Of a stretch of DNA of 64,000 nucleotides, positions 44,263 through 53,006 are shown piece after piece. Made by a program: the position numbers and the translations under genes. The notes below the pieces were generated by a model. It did not search any database. It had not been told where the DNA came from and was given only the letters and a program-made list of their open reading frames with translations. Every line of letters starts with the position of its first letter. The stretch's first letter is position 1. Source of the DNA: Bacillus sp. SM2101 (GTDB lineage Bacteria; Bacillota; Bacilli; Bacillales; SM2101); the NCBI RefSeq assembly GCF_018588585.1, contig NZ_JAEUFG010000007.1, forward strand, positions 62,001 through 126,000, in the 5' to 3' direction.

Positions 44263-45042
44263 ATGAAAAAAACATTCTTATTATCAACTGCAGCGGCTGT
44301 AACGTTATTAATCTCTTCACCTGGAATGAGTTCTGCAGCTAGTAATCCTAATACTAATACTTCTAATTTTAAAATAGATTGTCCAACTCCACAAGAAATC
44401 ACATTGAATGAAGGTCAATTCTCTCCAAACTTGCAAAAAGTAATGACGCAAATGACAGAGGGCAATGTAAATATACAAGATATGCTTAACCAAATTGCTG
44501 AGAAATATAATATTGATTTAACTGAAGCAAAAAAACTTTTAAATAACGGCAACGTAGCTGTGCCTGAACAAGAAGTAGCTAAACCAAAACCAGTTGAGCA
44601 AAATACTTCTAAACCAGCTCCACAAACTGAAGTTAAAGAGCCGACTACTGAACAGTCAAGCGCTTTAAGCAAGTTTGAACAAGAAGTCGTAGATTTAACG
44701 AATGCTGAGCGTGCAAAAAATGGATTATCCGCGTTAAAAATTGATGAGGAATTAAGTAAAGTAGCACGTACTAAATCTGCTGATATGCAGTCTAACAAAT
44801 ATTTTGACCACAATAGTCCAACTTATGGTTCGCCTTTTGATATGATGAAAAAGTTCGGTATCACATATAAATCAGCTGGAGAAAATATTGCTTACGGTCA
44901 AAAAACACCTCAAGAAGTTGTAAATGCTTGGATGAATAGTGAAGGTCATCGTAAAAACATTTTAAACTCTAGCTTCACTCATATTGGTGTTGGTTATGTT
45001 GAACAGGGTAACTATTGGACTCAAATGTTTATTGGTAAATAA
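44263..45042 (+). CDS. Secreted CAP-domain protein, YkwD-like (array copy 3)
   Basis: A 259-residue paralogue with the same signal peptide (MKKTFLLSTAAAVTLLISSP), N-terminal helical region, PVEQNTSKPAPQTEVKEP linker and CAP domain as copies 1, 2 and 4. It differs mainly at TLNEGQFSPNLQ and in a few linker residues. Its upstream 230 bp are close to those of copy 4 (box, GTATTTCAACC, TGTTATAGTGG). Copies 3 and 4 therefore share the most recent regulatory ancestry. AACGAGGAGG precedes the ATG. Confidence 0.92.
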   Translation: MKKTFLLSTAAAVTLLISSPGMSSAASNPNTNTSNFKIDCPTPQEITLNEGQFSPNLQKVMTQMTEGNVNIQDMLNQIAEKYNIDLTEAKKLLNNGNVAVPEQEVAKPKPVEQNTSKPAPQTEVKEPTTEQSSALSKFEQEVVDLTNAERAKNGLSALKIDEELSKVARTKSADMQSNKYFDHNSPTYGSPFDMMKKFGITYKSAGENIAYGQKTPQEVVNAWMNSEGHRKNILNSSFTHIGVGYVEQGNYWTQMFIGK

Positions 45043-45069
45043 TGAAACAACTAAGCTAACAAACTATTA

Positions 45070-45112
45070 AAAAATGAGCTATTCTATGACAAAATAGAGT
45101 AGCTCATTTTTT
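45070..45112 (+). terminator. Terminator of CAP gene 3
   Basis: AAAATGAGCTATTCT pairs with AGAGTAGCTCATTTTTT. It is related to, but not identical with, the hairpins after copies 1 and 2. Confidence 0.9.
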
Positions 45113-45215
45113 ATTTTATTGGAGTAGTTTCTACATTGACTGTAGTTACTTGAGTTAGAAAGCCACCATTTCTGTTAAAAAAACGAGTTTGTATAAATAT
45201 TTCAACGTAGGAGCT

Positions 45216-45962
45216 TTATTGTTTATTAAAGAAAAACGAATTGACGAGTGCTGCATACTCTCTAATATGCGAGTAGACTGTCTCATACAATGGGGTTTTA
45301 GCAGAAACTCCGTATGCATCATAGTCTAGACGGTTTGCTAGCATTTTAGCACGAAGCAAATGAAAGTCACTAGTTACTATAGCTACGCGATTATTATTAT
45401 TAAAGTCAGTTATTAATCCTTTAGAGTAAAGTAAGTTTTCAAATGTACTCGTTGCGACTGTTTCGGGAATAATCAATGATTCTTTAACACCTAAGGATAT
45501 TAGATATTCTTCCATAGCTTCACCTTCAGATTTTACTTCACCGATACCAGTTCCTCCAGTAGTAATTACCTGTATGTCGGGATGCTCTTTCATAAAATCG
45601 AAAGCCATATTTAATCTATTTTGTAAAGTTGCAGATGGTTTACCATCTTTTAAACCCGAACCAAGAACTATAATAAAATCAATATCAGCAGGAATTGAAT
45701 CATTTTGTGCTTTATACATAAGAATTTCGAACGATAGGCTCATTAATACAAACAGCCCTAAAAATAAATAAAGTAAAAAGCTAAGCTTTTTTCTTTTTGA
45801 GATATAAAGCAACACTTGTTTATAATAAAATGTGCTCAATAATAAAATTAATGCAAAAATCGATAAAAAAATCGTTACAATATCAATATGACCTTTGATA
45901 TAAATCATTGACAAGGCATAAAGAAAACAAGCTATAGATATAATTCTTAATAGAATTTTCAT
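45216..45962 (-). CDS. DUF218/YdcF-SanA-like membrane-anchored protein
   Basis: A 248-residue protein with three to four N-terminal membrane helices, then a soluble DUF218 domain starting VLGSGLKDGKPSATLQNRL. The conserved VITTGGTGIGEVKSEGEAMEEYL and ATSTFENLLYSK segments follow. DUF218 proteins such as SanA, ElyC and YdcF are linked to envelope barrier and peptidoglycan precursor metabolism. ATG 45962 is chosen because AGGGGG lies just upstream; the frame extends to 46019 without a better site. It stands alone, opposite to the CAP genes. Confidence 0.87.
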   Translation of the reverse strand: MKILLRIISIACFLYALSMIYIKGHIDIVTIFLSIFALILLLSTFYYKQVLLYISKRKKLSFLLYLFLGLFVLMSLSFEILMYKAQNDSIPADIDFIIVLGSGLKDGKPSATLQNRLNMAFDFMKEHPDIQVITTGGTGIGEVKSEGEAMEEYLISLGVKESLIIPETVATSTFENLLYSKGLITDFNNNNRVAIVTSDFHLLRAKMLANRLDYDAYGVSAKTPLYETVYSHIREYAALVNSFFFNKQ

Positions 45963-46096
45963 AAAACCCCCTATATTTTCATAAATGTCATAAACAATAC
46001 TGAATAAATAAAAGAACATTCCTACTATTCAAATCTTTAGCTCGACATTGATTCAGCGATTTGTATGTCAACAAATACGACTCTGCTTTATTAAAG

Positions 46097-46257
46097 GCTG
46101 TTTTAACATTGATTGTTGTTTTTCGTACAAAGAACTAAATACGTATAAACCAAGCATTCGTGGCATCTTTTCTCATATAAAATGTAGTCAATTGCAAAAA
46201 ATCATTAATTACTGTACTAAATAAGTCTCAATATCACAGATGTTGACGAATAGAGCC
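46097..46257 (-). repeat. MITE-like dispersed repeat, reverse copy in a head-to-head pair
   Basis: It begins GGCTGTTTTAACATTGATTG and ends TGTTGACGAATAGAGCC. The following copy starts within its last five bases on the other strand. Confidence 0.7.
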
Positions 46258-46393
46258 TCTCGTAAACTTTTGTGCTATTGTTCTTAATTTGGAAGATGAA
46301 GACATGAATTTACACAACAGTCATCGTTTAGCTAAAAAGTTGCACGATATCTAGTTGAATTCGTGTTGATTTTTATCGTAAAAAAACTATCCA
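46253..46393 (+). repeat. MITE-like dispersed repeat, forward copy in the head-to-head pair
   Basis: Left end CCTCTCGTAAACTTTTGTGC and core CATCGTTTAGCTAAAAAG are recognisable, and the right end is decayed. Together with 46097-46257 it forms a large inverted pair. Confidence 0.5.
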
Positions 46394-46643
46394 TACAAGA
46401 ATAGCCACTGTACACCCAAAATACGTCAGTTTCAATGTTCAGCAGCTATCATTTCAGTCTACTTAATAATAATATAGTATAAATCTCAATTATAATCCAC
46501 ATTATTCCATATTGACTCTCACACAAATTTAAATGAATTACAAAACAAAAAGCAATTGCCTTTTACATGAAGGAATTGCTTTTTAGCACATTATATTGTT
46601 AAATTGCACTTATCGTTTATCTTACCTTAAGACGCTTTCTTAA

Positions 46644-46795
46644 GTCTCTTTTTCACATTGATTGTTGCTTTCCGTTGTAAAAAGTATAAGTCTCGTATAT
46701 GCTGTTTCTGCTATTTTAAATATTATTCCCCCTCCCCTTTACACTTAACATATTGTCTGTTTTTAATAACAAAGCAACAAAGTTACGAAAAGAAC
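46644..46795 (-). repeat. MITE-like dispersed repeat, complete reverse copy
   Basis: It begins CTCTTTTTCACATTGATTGT and ends AGCAACAAAGTTACGAAAAG. Its end supplies the last codons and stop of the small frame at 46783-46869. Confidence 0.75.
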
Positions 46796-46869
46796 TTATT
46801 GTAAACGTGTTTACTACTCGTTGCTGCGATGATAATGATAGTGAATACTACTGTTAATTTTTTCATCAT
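46783..46869 (-). CDS. Hydrophobic 28-residue peptide ending inside a dispersed repeat
   Basis: TAAGGAGAG precedes ATG 46869. The peptide starts MMKKLTVVFTIIIIAATSS, like a signal peptide or a single membrane helix, and terminates at TAA within the repeat end at 46783-46785. It is either a functional small hydrophobic peptide or the 5' stump of a gene cut by the repeat. Confidence 0.45.
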   Translation of the reverse strand: MMKKLTVVFTIIIIAATSSKHVYNKFFS

Positions 46870-46968
46870 TCAACTCTCCTTAATTGATAGTTTAGTGATC
46901 CTATTTTCTATTTGAATTGTGTAAAGTACAAAGTTAGCAAACAACTGTAAAAAAATATTTGTGATAAA

Positions 46969-47931
46969 TTATACTACCATTTCATGTTCGTATATCGTCA
47001 CGATTATTCCATCTATATTATTGCCTGAAAGCTCATAACGTTTGTTTTGTGGTAACTTTACCGAGCTCATTTGTGTCATATGGTAATAATAAACAGTATA
47101 ACTAAGTCCGTTCACACTGACAGAAACAACCTTCTCTTCTTTTAAATAATCTAAATATTCTTCTAAAACAAGATTATTTTCATACATAATGGCGCTGTGC
47201 GGTAAACCAACATACCGAATATGCCACGGTTCGTATTGTATACCTGTAATTTCGGTCTTATCCTTTGGATAGCGTAAAATAAAACCAAACCGCCAAGCAT
47301 TTTTTTCAATCCATTTTCCTTCAGCTGCATGAATCATTTTCGTTTTAGTTGAACCTACATCAAGTGATAAGCCGGCATTATGTTCACTATAGCCTGGGGG
47401 CATTGCAATCGTTGGTCCCATTTCTTTATAAAGTCTATTTTGCTCATCAAACCCTCTAAAACCACTATTAATTGTGAAATTCCGAACACCATCTCTTTTA
47501 GCGAAATATACCATTTGCGAAAACCTTTGTGCTACATCTCTAGATAATTCAATTTTAGTATTACGTAATCTATATCCCTGCTTTAATTCTTTATACTTGG
47601 ATAATTTTACAATATCTGATCTTACACTTTCTTCACGAACAGGGTATTGAGACTTGATTAGGACTAAATCTCCCTGATAAATGAGTGATTTATTTAAAGG
47701 TTGTTCTACTACATTTTTATGTGTATTGATATCGTCTACTTTGACGACTTTATTATTATTTTCATTTATTGGTTGATTTCTTTGATTATCTTCAATAATT
47801 GGGTCAACGAATACATTTACAGCTGCTACACTTAGACATATTATTAAAACTAAAAAATATCCCCACTCAAGCAACTTCTGTTTCCTCCTTTGTGATAAGT
47901 ATTTGTTAGTATTGTTCAATGGGTCAATCAT
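46969..47931 (-). CDS. VanY-type D-alanyl-D-alanine carboxypeptidase
   Basis: A 320-residue, membrane-anchored peptidase. One N-terminal helix (about 24-42) precedes an extracellular linker and the VanY domain. The zinc motif SEHNAGLSLD (SxHxxGxxxD) and the second site EPWHIRYVG are both present, as is INSGFRGFDEQNRLY. It trims the terminal D-Ala from peptidoglycan stem peptides. A C-terminal extension of about 80 residues (LEEYLDYLKEEK to the end) follows the catalytic domain. It sits within the CAP array in the opposite orientation. Confidence 0.9.
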   Translation of the reverse strand: MIDPLNNTNKYLSQRRKQKLLEWGYFLVLIICLSVAAVNVFVDPIIEDNQRNQPINENNNKVVKVDDINTHKNVVEQPLNKSLIYQGDLVLIKSQYPVREESVRSDIVKLSKYKELKQGYRLRNTKIELSRDVAQRFSQMVYFAKRDGVRNFTINSGFRGFDEQNRLYKEMGPTIAMPPGYSEHNAGLSLDVGSTKTKMIHAAEGKWIEKNAWRFGFILRYPKDKTEITGIQYEPWHIRYVGLPHSAIMYENNLVLEEYLDYLKEEKVVSVSVNGLSYTVYYYHMTQMSSVKLPQNKRYELSGNNIDGIIVTIYEHEMVV

Positions 47932-48640
47932 TCAGCAAATGTAATTTTTAAGTTACTACTAATATACTGGATATTTATTAACTATAAGCTCATATAACTA
48001 TGAAGAACTTCTTAAGATTCTTTTAATATAGTTAGCCAAAACTATTATATGCCATAGAAAAGAGGTGTCTTAAAGTCTGCATTTATACTTTTTAGACACC
48101 TCTTTTCTATGCAAATCTGTTACGAAAGAGAAACCGATATTTATACCTTTTCATTCTTATATCAACTGTATGCTCTTCGATTTTTGACAAATTAAACTAA
48201 TTGATTGATGTGATGCGTTTCTTTAATCAAATTCATTTTATTGTTGCTTTCATTGTCATAAAAAGAGACTTTAAATGAAGCGTTATGTAATTTAGCCAAT
48301 AAAAAATGCACAACTATTTGCTGCGCATTATTTTCCGACATTGTTAGCTTGTTTATGTCGTGTAAATCGAAAAAGAATTTACTAACAGATTTTTTTATTA
48401 TTTTGACTTTATAGTATATAGTACAAACTTTTCTTCGCCACATTTGCCCCACTTGGCTAAATATGTTTATGGAGAATCTTAAATCGCATTTAAAAAGAGC
48501 ACGATATAGATATTATATCCATATCTACTAAAATTCAGAAGAATTCAATGTATCCCTTCTCATCATTTTTTACAAATATGTTATATATCATCAAAATTAT
48601 GTAATAAGCTGTAATAAAATTGTAGTAAATAGTGCTATCT
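47932..48640. other. Intergenic region upstream of the VanY-type gene
   Basis: A hairpin pair AGAAAAGAGGTGTCTTAAAG/CTTTTTAGACACCTCTTTTCT spans about 48055-48110. An 86-residue frame on the minus strand (48192-48452) has a poor start and no recognisable family. No dispersed repeat was seen. Confidence 0.45.
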
Positions 48641-48680
48641 AAAAAGTTGTCAATACTTATATCAATGTAATATTTCTCTT
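48641..48680 (+). promoter_or_regulatory. Conserved upstream box of CAP gene 4
   Basis: AAAAAGTTGTCAATACTTAT continues as ATCAATGTAATATTTCTCTT. It lies 229 bp before the ATG, almost identical to copy 3. Confidence 0.65.
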
Positions 48681-48869
48681 TAATGTTTATATATGGTATT
48701 TCACCATATGCACGTAAACCTTTATCTCTGTCGCTCAGCCTTGATCTCTCAATGTTTTATCAGTTATTTAACTATTCTTTCTTTTATATTGGGTATTTCA
48801 ACCATAAATATGACAAAAAAGAGATGTTATAGTGGATATGTAAGATAAACAACGAGGAGGAATAACAAT

Positions 48870-49649
48870 ATGAAAAAAACATTCTTATTATCAACTGCAG
48901 CAGCTGTAACGTTATTAATCTCTTCACCTGGAATGAGTTCTGCAGCTAGTAACCCAAATAATAATACTTCTAATTTTAAAATAGATTGTCCAACCCCACA
49001 AGAAATCACATTTAATGAAGGTCAAGTGACTCCAAATTTACAAAAAATAATGACGCAAATGACAGAGGGCAATGTAAATATACAAGATATGCTCAATCAA
49101 ATTGCTGAGAAATATAATATTGATTTAACTGAAGCTAAAAAACTTTTAAATAATGGAAATGTAACTGTTCCTGAACAAGAAATAGCTAAACCAAAACCAG
49201 TTGAGCAAAATACTTCTAAACCTGCTCCACAAACTGAAGTTAAAGAGCCAACTACTGAACAGTCAAGCGCTTTAAGCAAGTTTGAACAAGAAGTTGTAGA
49301 TTTAACGAATGCTGAGCGTGCAAAAAATGGATTATCGGCGTTAAAAATTGATGAGGAATTAAGTAAAGTAGCACGTACTAAATCTGCCGATATGCAGTCA
49401 AACAAATATTTTGATCACAATAGTCCAACTTATGGTTCGCCGTTTGATATGATGAAAAAGTTCGGTATCACATATAAATCGGCTGGAGAAAATATTGCTT
49501 ACGGTCAACAAACACCTCAAGAAGTTGTGAATGCTTGGATGAATAGTGAAGGTCATCGTAAAAACATTTTAAACTCTAGCTTCACTCATATTGGTGTTGG
49601 TTACGTTGAACAAGGTAACTATTGGACTCAAATGTTTATTAGTAAATAA
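48870..49649 (+). CDS. Secreted CAP-domain protein, YkwD-like (array copy 4)
   Basis: A 259-residue paralogue of copies 1-3 with signal peptide, helical N-terminal region, linker and complete CAP domain. It differs by NPNNNTS, TFNEGQVTPNLQKIM and a C-terminal ISK instead of IGK. Its 3' half is nearly identical at DNA level to copy 1, while its promoter is nearer to copy 3. This mosaic pattern suggests gene conversion in the array. AACGAGGAGG precedes the ATG. Confidence 0.92.
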   Translation: MKKTFLLSTAAAVTLLISSPGMSSAASNPNNNTSNFKIDCPTPQEITFNEGQVTPNLQKIMTQMTEGNVNIQDMLNQIAEKYNIDLTEAKKLLNNGNVTVPEQEIAKPKPVEQNTSKPAPQTEVKEPTTEQSSALSKFEQEVVDLTNAERAKNGLSALKIDEELSKVARTKSADMQSNKYFDHNSPTYGSPFDMMKKFGITYKSAGENIAYGQQTPQEVVNAWMNSEGHRKNILNSSFTHIGVGYVEQGNYWTQMFISK

Positions 49650-49666
49650 CTAGAATCATAACTTTA

Positions 49667-49710
49667 AAGTCACCAATCAAATGAACAGTTTGAAGATTGG
49701 TGGCTTTTTT
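49667..49710 (+). terminator. Terminator of CAP gene 4
   Basis: AAGTCACCAATC pairs with GATTGGTGGC followed by TTTTTT. Its sequence is unrelated to the other CAP terminators. Confidence 0.9.
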
Positions 49711-49835
49711 ATTCTTATGATACACTTTGTTCCTATTTATTTATTTATTTTAGATGGCAAACAAGGTATTTATAATTGTTAAAATTATAAAGTACAAGAT
49801 GTTGCAAGTTTTAATACAATCCGCAATTAAATTTT

Positions 49836-49871
49836 GGAAAGAATAACAATAATCAATGCGAAAAATAACTT
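49836..49871 (+). repeat. Right-end fragment of the dispersed repeat
   Basis: AATAACAATAATCAATGCGA-AAAA matches the right terminus. The rest of the element is missing between CAP gene 4 and nos. Confidence 0.45.
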
Positions 49872-50037
49872 TAAGTAAACCCCTACAATAGCATTCTTCA
49901 AACTTTCACCTTAACCGGAAAATACTTTTAACATTCTCATCCCCAACTCATTATCAGCTAATATTCATGTATAGCTTGAAGTTTAACTTAATTTCTATTA
50001 CACTTTCGGTGAAGTAGAAAAACTGGAGGACTATTCA

Positions 50038-51120
50038 TTGAACAACTTGTTACTTCAAGAAGCACAGAAATTTATTAAAGAATGTTACACGGAATTTAAA
50101 AAAACAGAACGAGAAGTGAATGATCGAATAACGTGCATAAAAGAAGAAATTACTGAACATGGCACTTACTCGCACACGTTTGATGAGTTAGAATATGGGG
50201 CTAAGGTAGCCTGGCGCAATAGTAATCGATGTATTGGCAGACTCTTTTGGGACAGCCTAAAAGTTTTTGATTTTCGTCACCTCACAACTGAAGAAGATAT
50301 AAGTGATGCATTGTTTAAACATATTGATTATGCTTCAAACAACGGCAATATTAGATCCACCATAACCATTTTTAACCCAATGAAGAAAGACGAGCAAATA
50401 AGGATCTGGAACCATCAATTAATTCGTTACGCTGGCTATGAAACGGACAATGGTGTAATCGGAGACCCAAGCTCCATCCCCTTCACTAAACAATGCCAAC
50501 AGCTTGGGTGGAAAGGTGAAGGTACACACTTTGATTTATTACCGATTGTCATACAAATAAATAATAACATACCTAAGTTTTTTCATATCCCTAAAGAAAA
50601 AGTCATTGAAGTACATTTAGAACATCCAGAATATCCTTGGTTTAAAGATTTAAATATTAAATGGTATGCTGTTCCAATTATCGCTGATATGAAATTAGAA
50701 ATTGGAGGTATACAATACACAGCTGCTCCATTTAACGGGTGGTACATGGGAACAGAAATTGGAGCAAGAAACCTCGCAGATGAACTCAGATATAATTTAC
50801 TTCCCAAGTTAGCATCTTTAATGGAACTTGATACGACAAAGCAAGCTAATCTTTGGAAGGACAGAGCACTTATTGAATTAAATACAGCTGTGTTACACTC
50901 TTATAAACGTGATGGCGTTAGTATTGTTGATCATCATACTGCAAGTCAACAATTTAAGATGTTTGAACAAAAAGAACGAGCTTGCGGGAGACAAGTTACT
51001 GGGGATTGGACATGGCTAATCCCACCTGTATCCCCTGCAACAACTCACATTTTTCACAAAGAATATAATAATGCACTTATAACGCCTAACTTCTTTAAAC
51101 AGGAAAATCTTAATTTATAA
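50038..51120 (+). CDS. nos: Bacterial nitric oxide synthase, oxygenase domain
   Basis: A 360-residue haem enzyme that makes NO from L-arginine with an external reductase. The proximal haem ligand is Cys65 in [13 protein letters not shown]. The substrate-binding Glu lies in [12 protein letters not shown], and the pterin-site region [20 protein letters not shown] is present. The length matches stand-alone bNOS, with no reductase domain. The TTG start has GGAGG 8 bp upstream. No reductase or arginine gene is adjacent, and it sits between two CAP genes. A terminator-like hairpin follows. Confidence 0.95.
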   Translation: MNNLLLQEAQKFIKECYTEFKKTEREVNDRITCIKEEITEHGTYSHTFDELEYGAKVAWRNSNRCIGRLFWDSLKVFDFRHLTTEEDISDALFKHIDYASNNGNIRSTITIFNPMKKDEQIRIWNHQLIRYAGYETDNGVIGDPSSIPFTKQCQQLGWKGEGTHFDLLPIVIQINNNIPKFFHIPKEKVIEVHLEHPEYPWFKDLNIKWYAVPIIADMKLEIGGIQYTAAPFNGWYMGTEIGARNLADELRYNLLPKLASLMELDTTKQANLWKDRALIELNTAVLHSYKRDGVSIVDHHTASQQFKMFEQKERACGRQVTGDWTWLIPPVSPATTHIFHKEYNNALITPNFFKQENLNL

Positions 51121-51129
51121 TTAGTATTT

Positions 51130-51180
51130 AAATCGTAACTCATTAACAGTACATCGAACATGTATATAGAGTTACGATTT
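51130..51180 (+). terminator. Hairpin after nos
   Basis: AAATCGTAACTC (51130-51141) pairs with GAGTTACGATTT (51169-51180) followed by TCTAA. Confidence 0.65.
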
Positions 51181-51327
51181 TCTAATGTTCAACAAGAAGT
51201 TCAGCACCCCCTCACCTAACCTCTTTGTTAAATTTTACCTTAATCCTATTTATAATATTACAAACATATAACAGTGCTTGTTAACAATTTGTAATGAAAT
51301 TGTCTTAAAAGTTAGTAATAGAAAATA

Positions 51328-51361
51328 TGTCAACCGTCAATTAAATGTAATATTTATCTTT
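51328..51361 (+). promoter_or_regulatory. Conserved upstream box of CAP gene 5 (diverged)
   Basis: ATATGTCAACCGTCAATTAA continues as ATGTAATATTTATCTTT. It retains TGTCAA and TGTAATATTT at about 258 bp before the ATG. Confidence 0.5.
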
Positions 51362-51585
51362 GATGGATTTTAATAGCAAGATAAATCTTGATGGATTTAT
51401 TTGGAAATGTCTTATATTCACTTAAGTAATCATCGTTTTCATCGAATTAAAACGATTAGAACTTCCTTATATATGTCACTGGCATGTTCTCCCTTAATTA
51501 TTACAAAAATTGCATGATATAGTTGATGTAAGAGAGAAATAAAACTAGATACAATTTTCTTAAACACCGAGGAGGAATAAACACT

Positions 51586-52347
51586 ATGAAAAAAGGAATA
51601 TTACTATCTACCGCAACTGCTATGACTCTATTATTTGCTTCACCAGGGATGAGTTCAGCAGAAAGTAATCAATTTGCTTCACCAGGGATGAGTTCAGCAG
51701 AAAGTAATCAAACCACAATAAAACCAATTATAAAGTATGAAGTACATTCACAGATCCCACAAGAAACAATAAATGAAATGATTCAACAATTGTTACAACA
51801 ATTGAGCGAACAGTACAATATTAAGCTTGACATCCCAACTCAACCATCTACTGAAGAACAATCGAATAATACACCTATAGAAGAAGCTCCTGTTGTTCAA
51901 CCACCGACAAGTGCACCAACACAGCCTGAAAAGCCACAGGAAGAACAACCACAACAGGAATCTTCAGCATTAAGTCAATTTGAGCTTCAAGTAGTTGAAT
52001 TAACAAATGCAGAACGTGCTAAAAGCGGACTTCCTGCATTAAAAATAGACGAGAGTCTAAGTAAAGTTGCTCGTACTAAGTCTGCTGATATGCAGTCTAA
52101 CAAATATTTTGATCATAATAGTCCAACATATGGTTCTCCGTTTGATATGATGAAGAAATTCGGTATAACTTATAAGTCAGCTGGAGAAAACATTGCATAC
52201 GGTCAAAAAACACCACAGGAAGTTGTAAATGCTTGGATGAACAGTGAAGGTCATCGTAAAAACATCCTTAACTCAAGTTTTACTCACATTGGTGTAGGAT
52301 ATGTTGAGCAAGGAAATTACTGGACTCAAATGTTTATCGGTAAATAA
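51586..52347 (+). CDS. Secreted CAP-domain protein, YkwD-like (array copy 5, diverged)
   Basis: A 253-residue paralogue. The signal-peptide end carries an exact tandem duplication of 13 residues (FASPGMSSAESNQ twice; 39 bp at 51634-51672 and 51673-51711). This doubles the predicted signal-peptidase site. The middle region differs from copies 1-4 and has a Pro/Gln-rich linker (PPTSAPTQPEKPQEEQPQ). From KVARTKSADMQSNKYFD to the C-terminus the protein is identical to copies 2 and 3, although the DNA carries many synonymous changes. GAGGAGG precedes the ATG. Confidence 0.92.
   Translation: MKKGILLSTATAMTLLFASPGMSSAESNQFASPGMSSAESNQTTIKPIIKYEVHSQIPQETINEMIQQLLQQLSEQYNIKLDIPTQPSTEEQSNNTPIEEAPVVQPPTSAPTQPEKPQEEQPQQESSALSQFELQVVELTNAERAKSGLPALKIDESLSKVARTKSADMQSNKYFDHNSPTYGSPFDMMKKFGITYKSAGENIAYGQKTPQEVVNAWMNSEGHRKNILNSSFTHIGVGYVEQGNYWTQMFIGK
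51634..51711 (+). repeat. 39-bp exact tandem duplication in CAP gene 5
   Basis: Two adjacent identical 39-bp units keep the reading frame and duplicate the FASPGMSSAESNQ segment. Confidence 0.95.
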
Positions 52348-52385
52348 ATAGCCATTCAATTTAATTATTACGTAGTGTAATTACG

Positions 52386-52432
52386 GTTAGTATTTCTATA
52401 GCTAGAATTTATAGAAATACTAACTTTTTTTA
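52386..52432 (+). terminator. Terminator of CAP gene 5
   Basis: GGTTAGTATTTCTATA pairs with TATAGAAATACTAAC followed by TTTTTTT. Confidence 0.93.
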
Positions 52433-52831
52433 TCTGCAACATTGTAAATAATGTTTATCATATTTCCTACTCAATTAATTAAACGAATTAGATTGAAAAA
52501 AGTTTTAAAAATATCGTACTTATATAAATAAAATAAATGGATAACATGTTAATTTATAGGATATTTATTCGTCAGTAAAATGTCACAAAATTGTCACACT
52601 TTCAGCACACTGCTGACATATTTATAGTTCATAATACTTACTAAGTGGTGAAACAATTTTTCTCTTTTTCATTTTAGTCCTTTCTCTCACAGGGTGAAGA
52701 GGACTATTTTTTTGGACTTAAATTATGATCATTGAATATTAGTCACTCTTTTTTAAAAATCAAGACACATCCATTACACTTTTTACTAAACAGCTCTACA
52801 TGAGAGCTGTTTTTTCTTGGTAATAACCCAT

Positions 52832-52983
52832 GGCTCTTTTTGTAAACTATGTTGTAATTTTTATTAACAATGGATTTTTGATGATTTTTATAAAAGCTCA
52901 AGAGAAGAAGAAAAGATGCAACTGATGTTAGTTGTACGTGCTTATATCATTCACGAAAAGCAATAATTATTACGAAAACAACT
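52832..52983 (+). repeat. MITE-like dispersed repeat, complete copy
   Basis: Left end GGCTCTTTTTGTAAACTATG, core AGAAGAAGAAAAGATGCAAC and right end GCAATAATTATTACGAAAAC are all present. The stretch 52433-52831 before it contains only a short hairpin pair (AGCTCTACATGAGAGCT near 52792) and no gene. Confidence 0.7.
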
Positions 52984-53006
52984 AATAAATACTCGTACTC
53001 CTACAT

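Noticed and set aside
48192-48452. 86-residue minus-strand frame upstream of CAP gene 4
   Set aside because: The frame lacks a convincing ribosome site and family pattern and lies in AT-rich DNA, so it was not listed as a gene, although a degenerate gene cannot be excluded.
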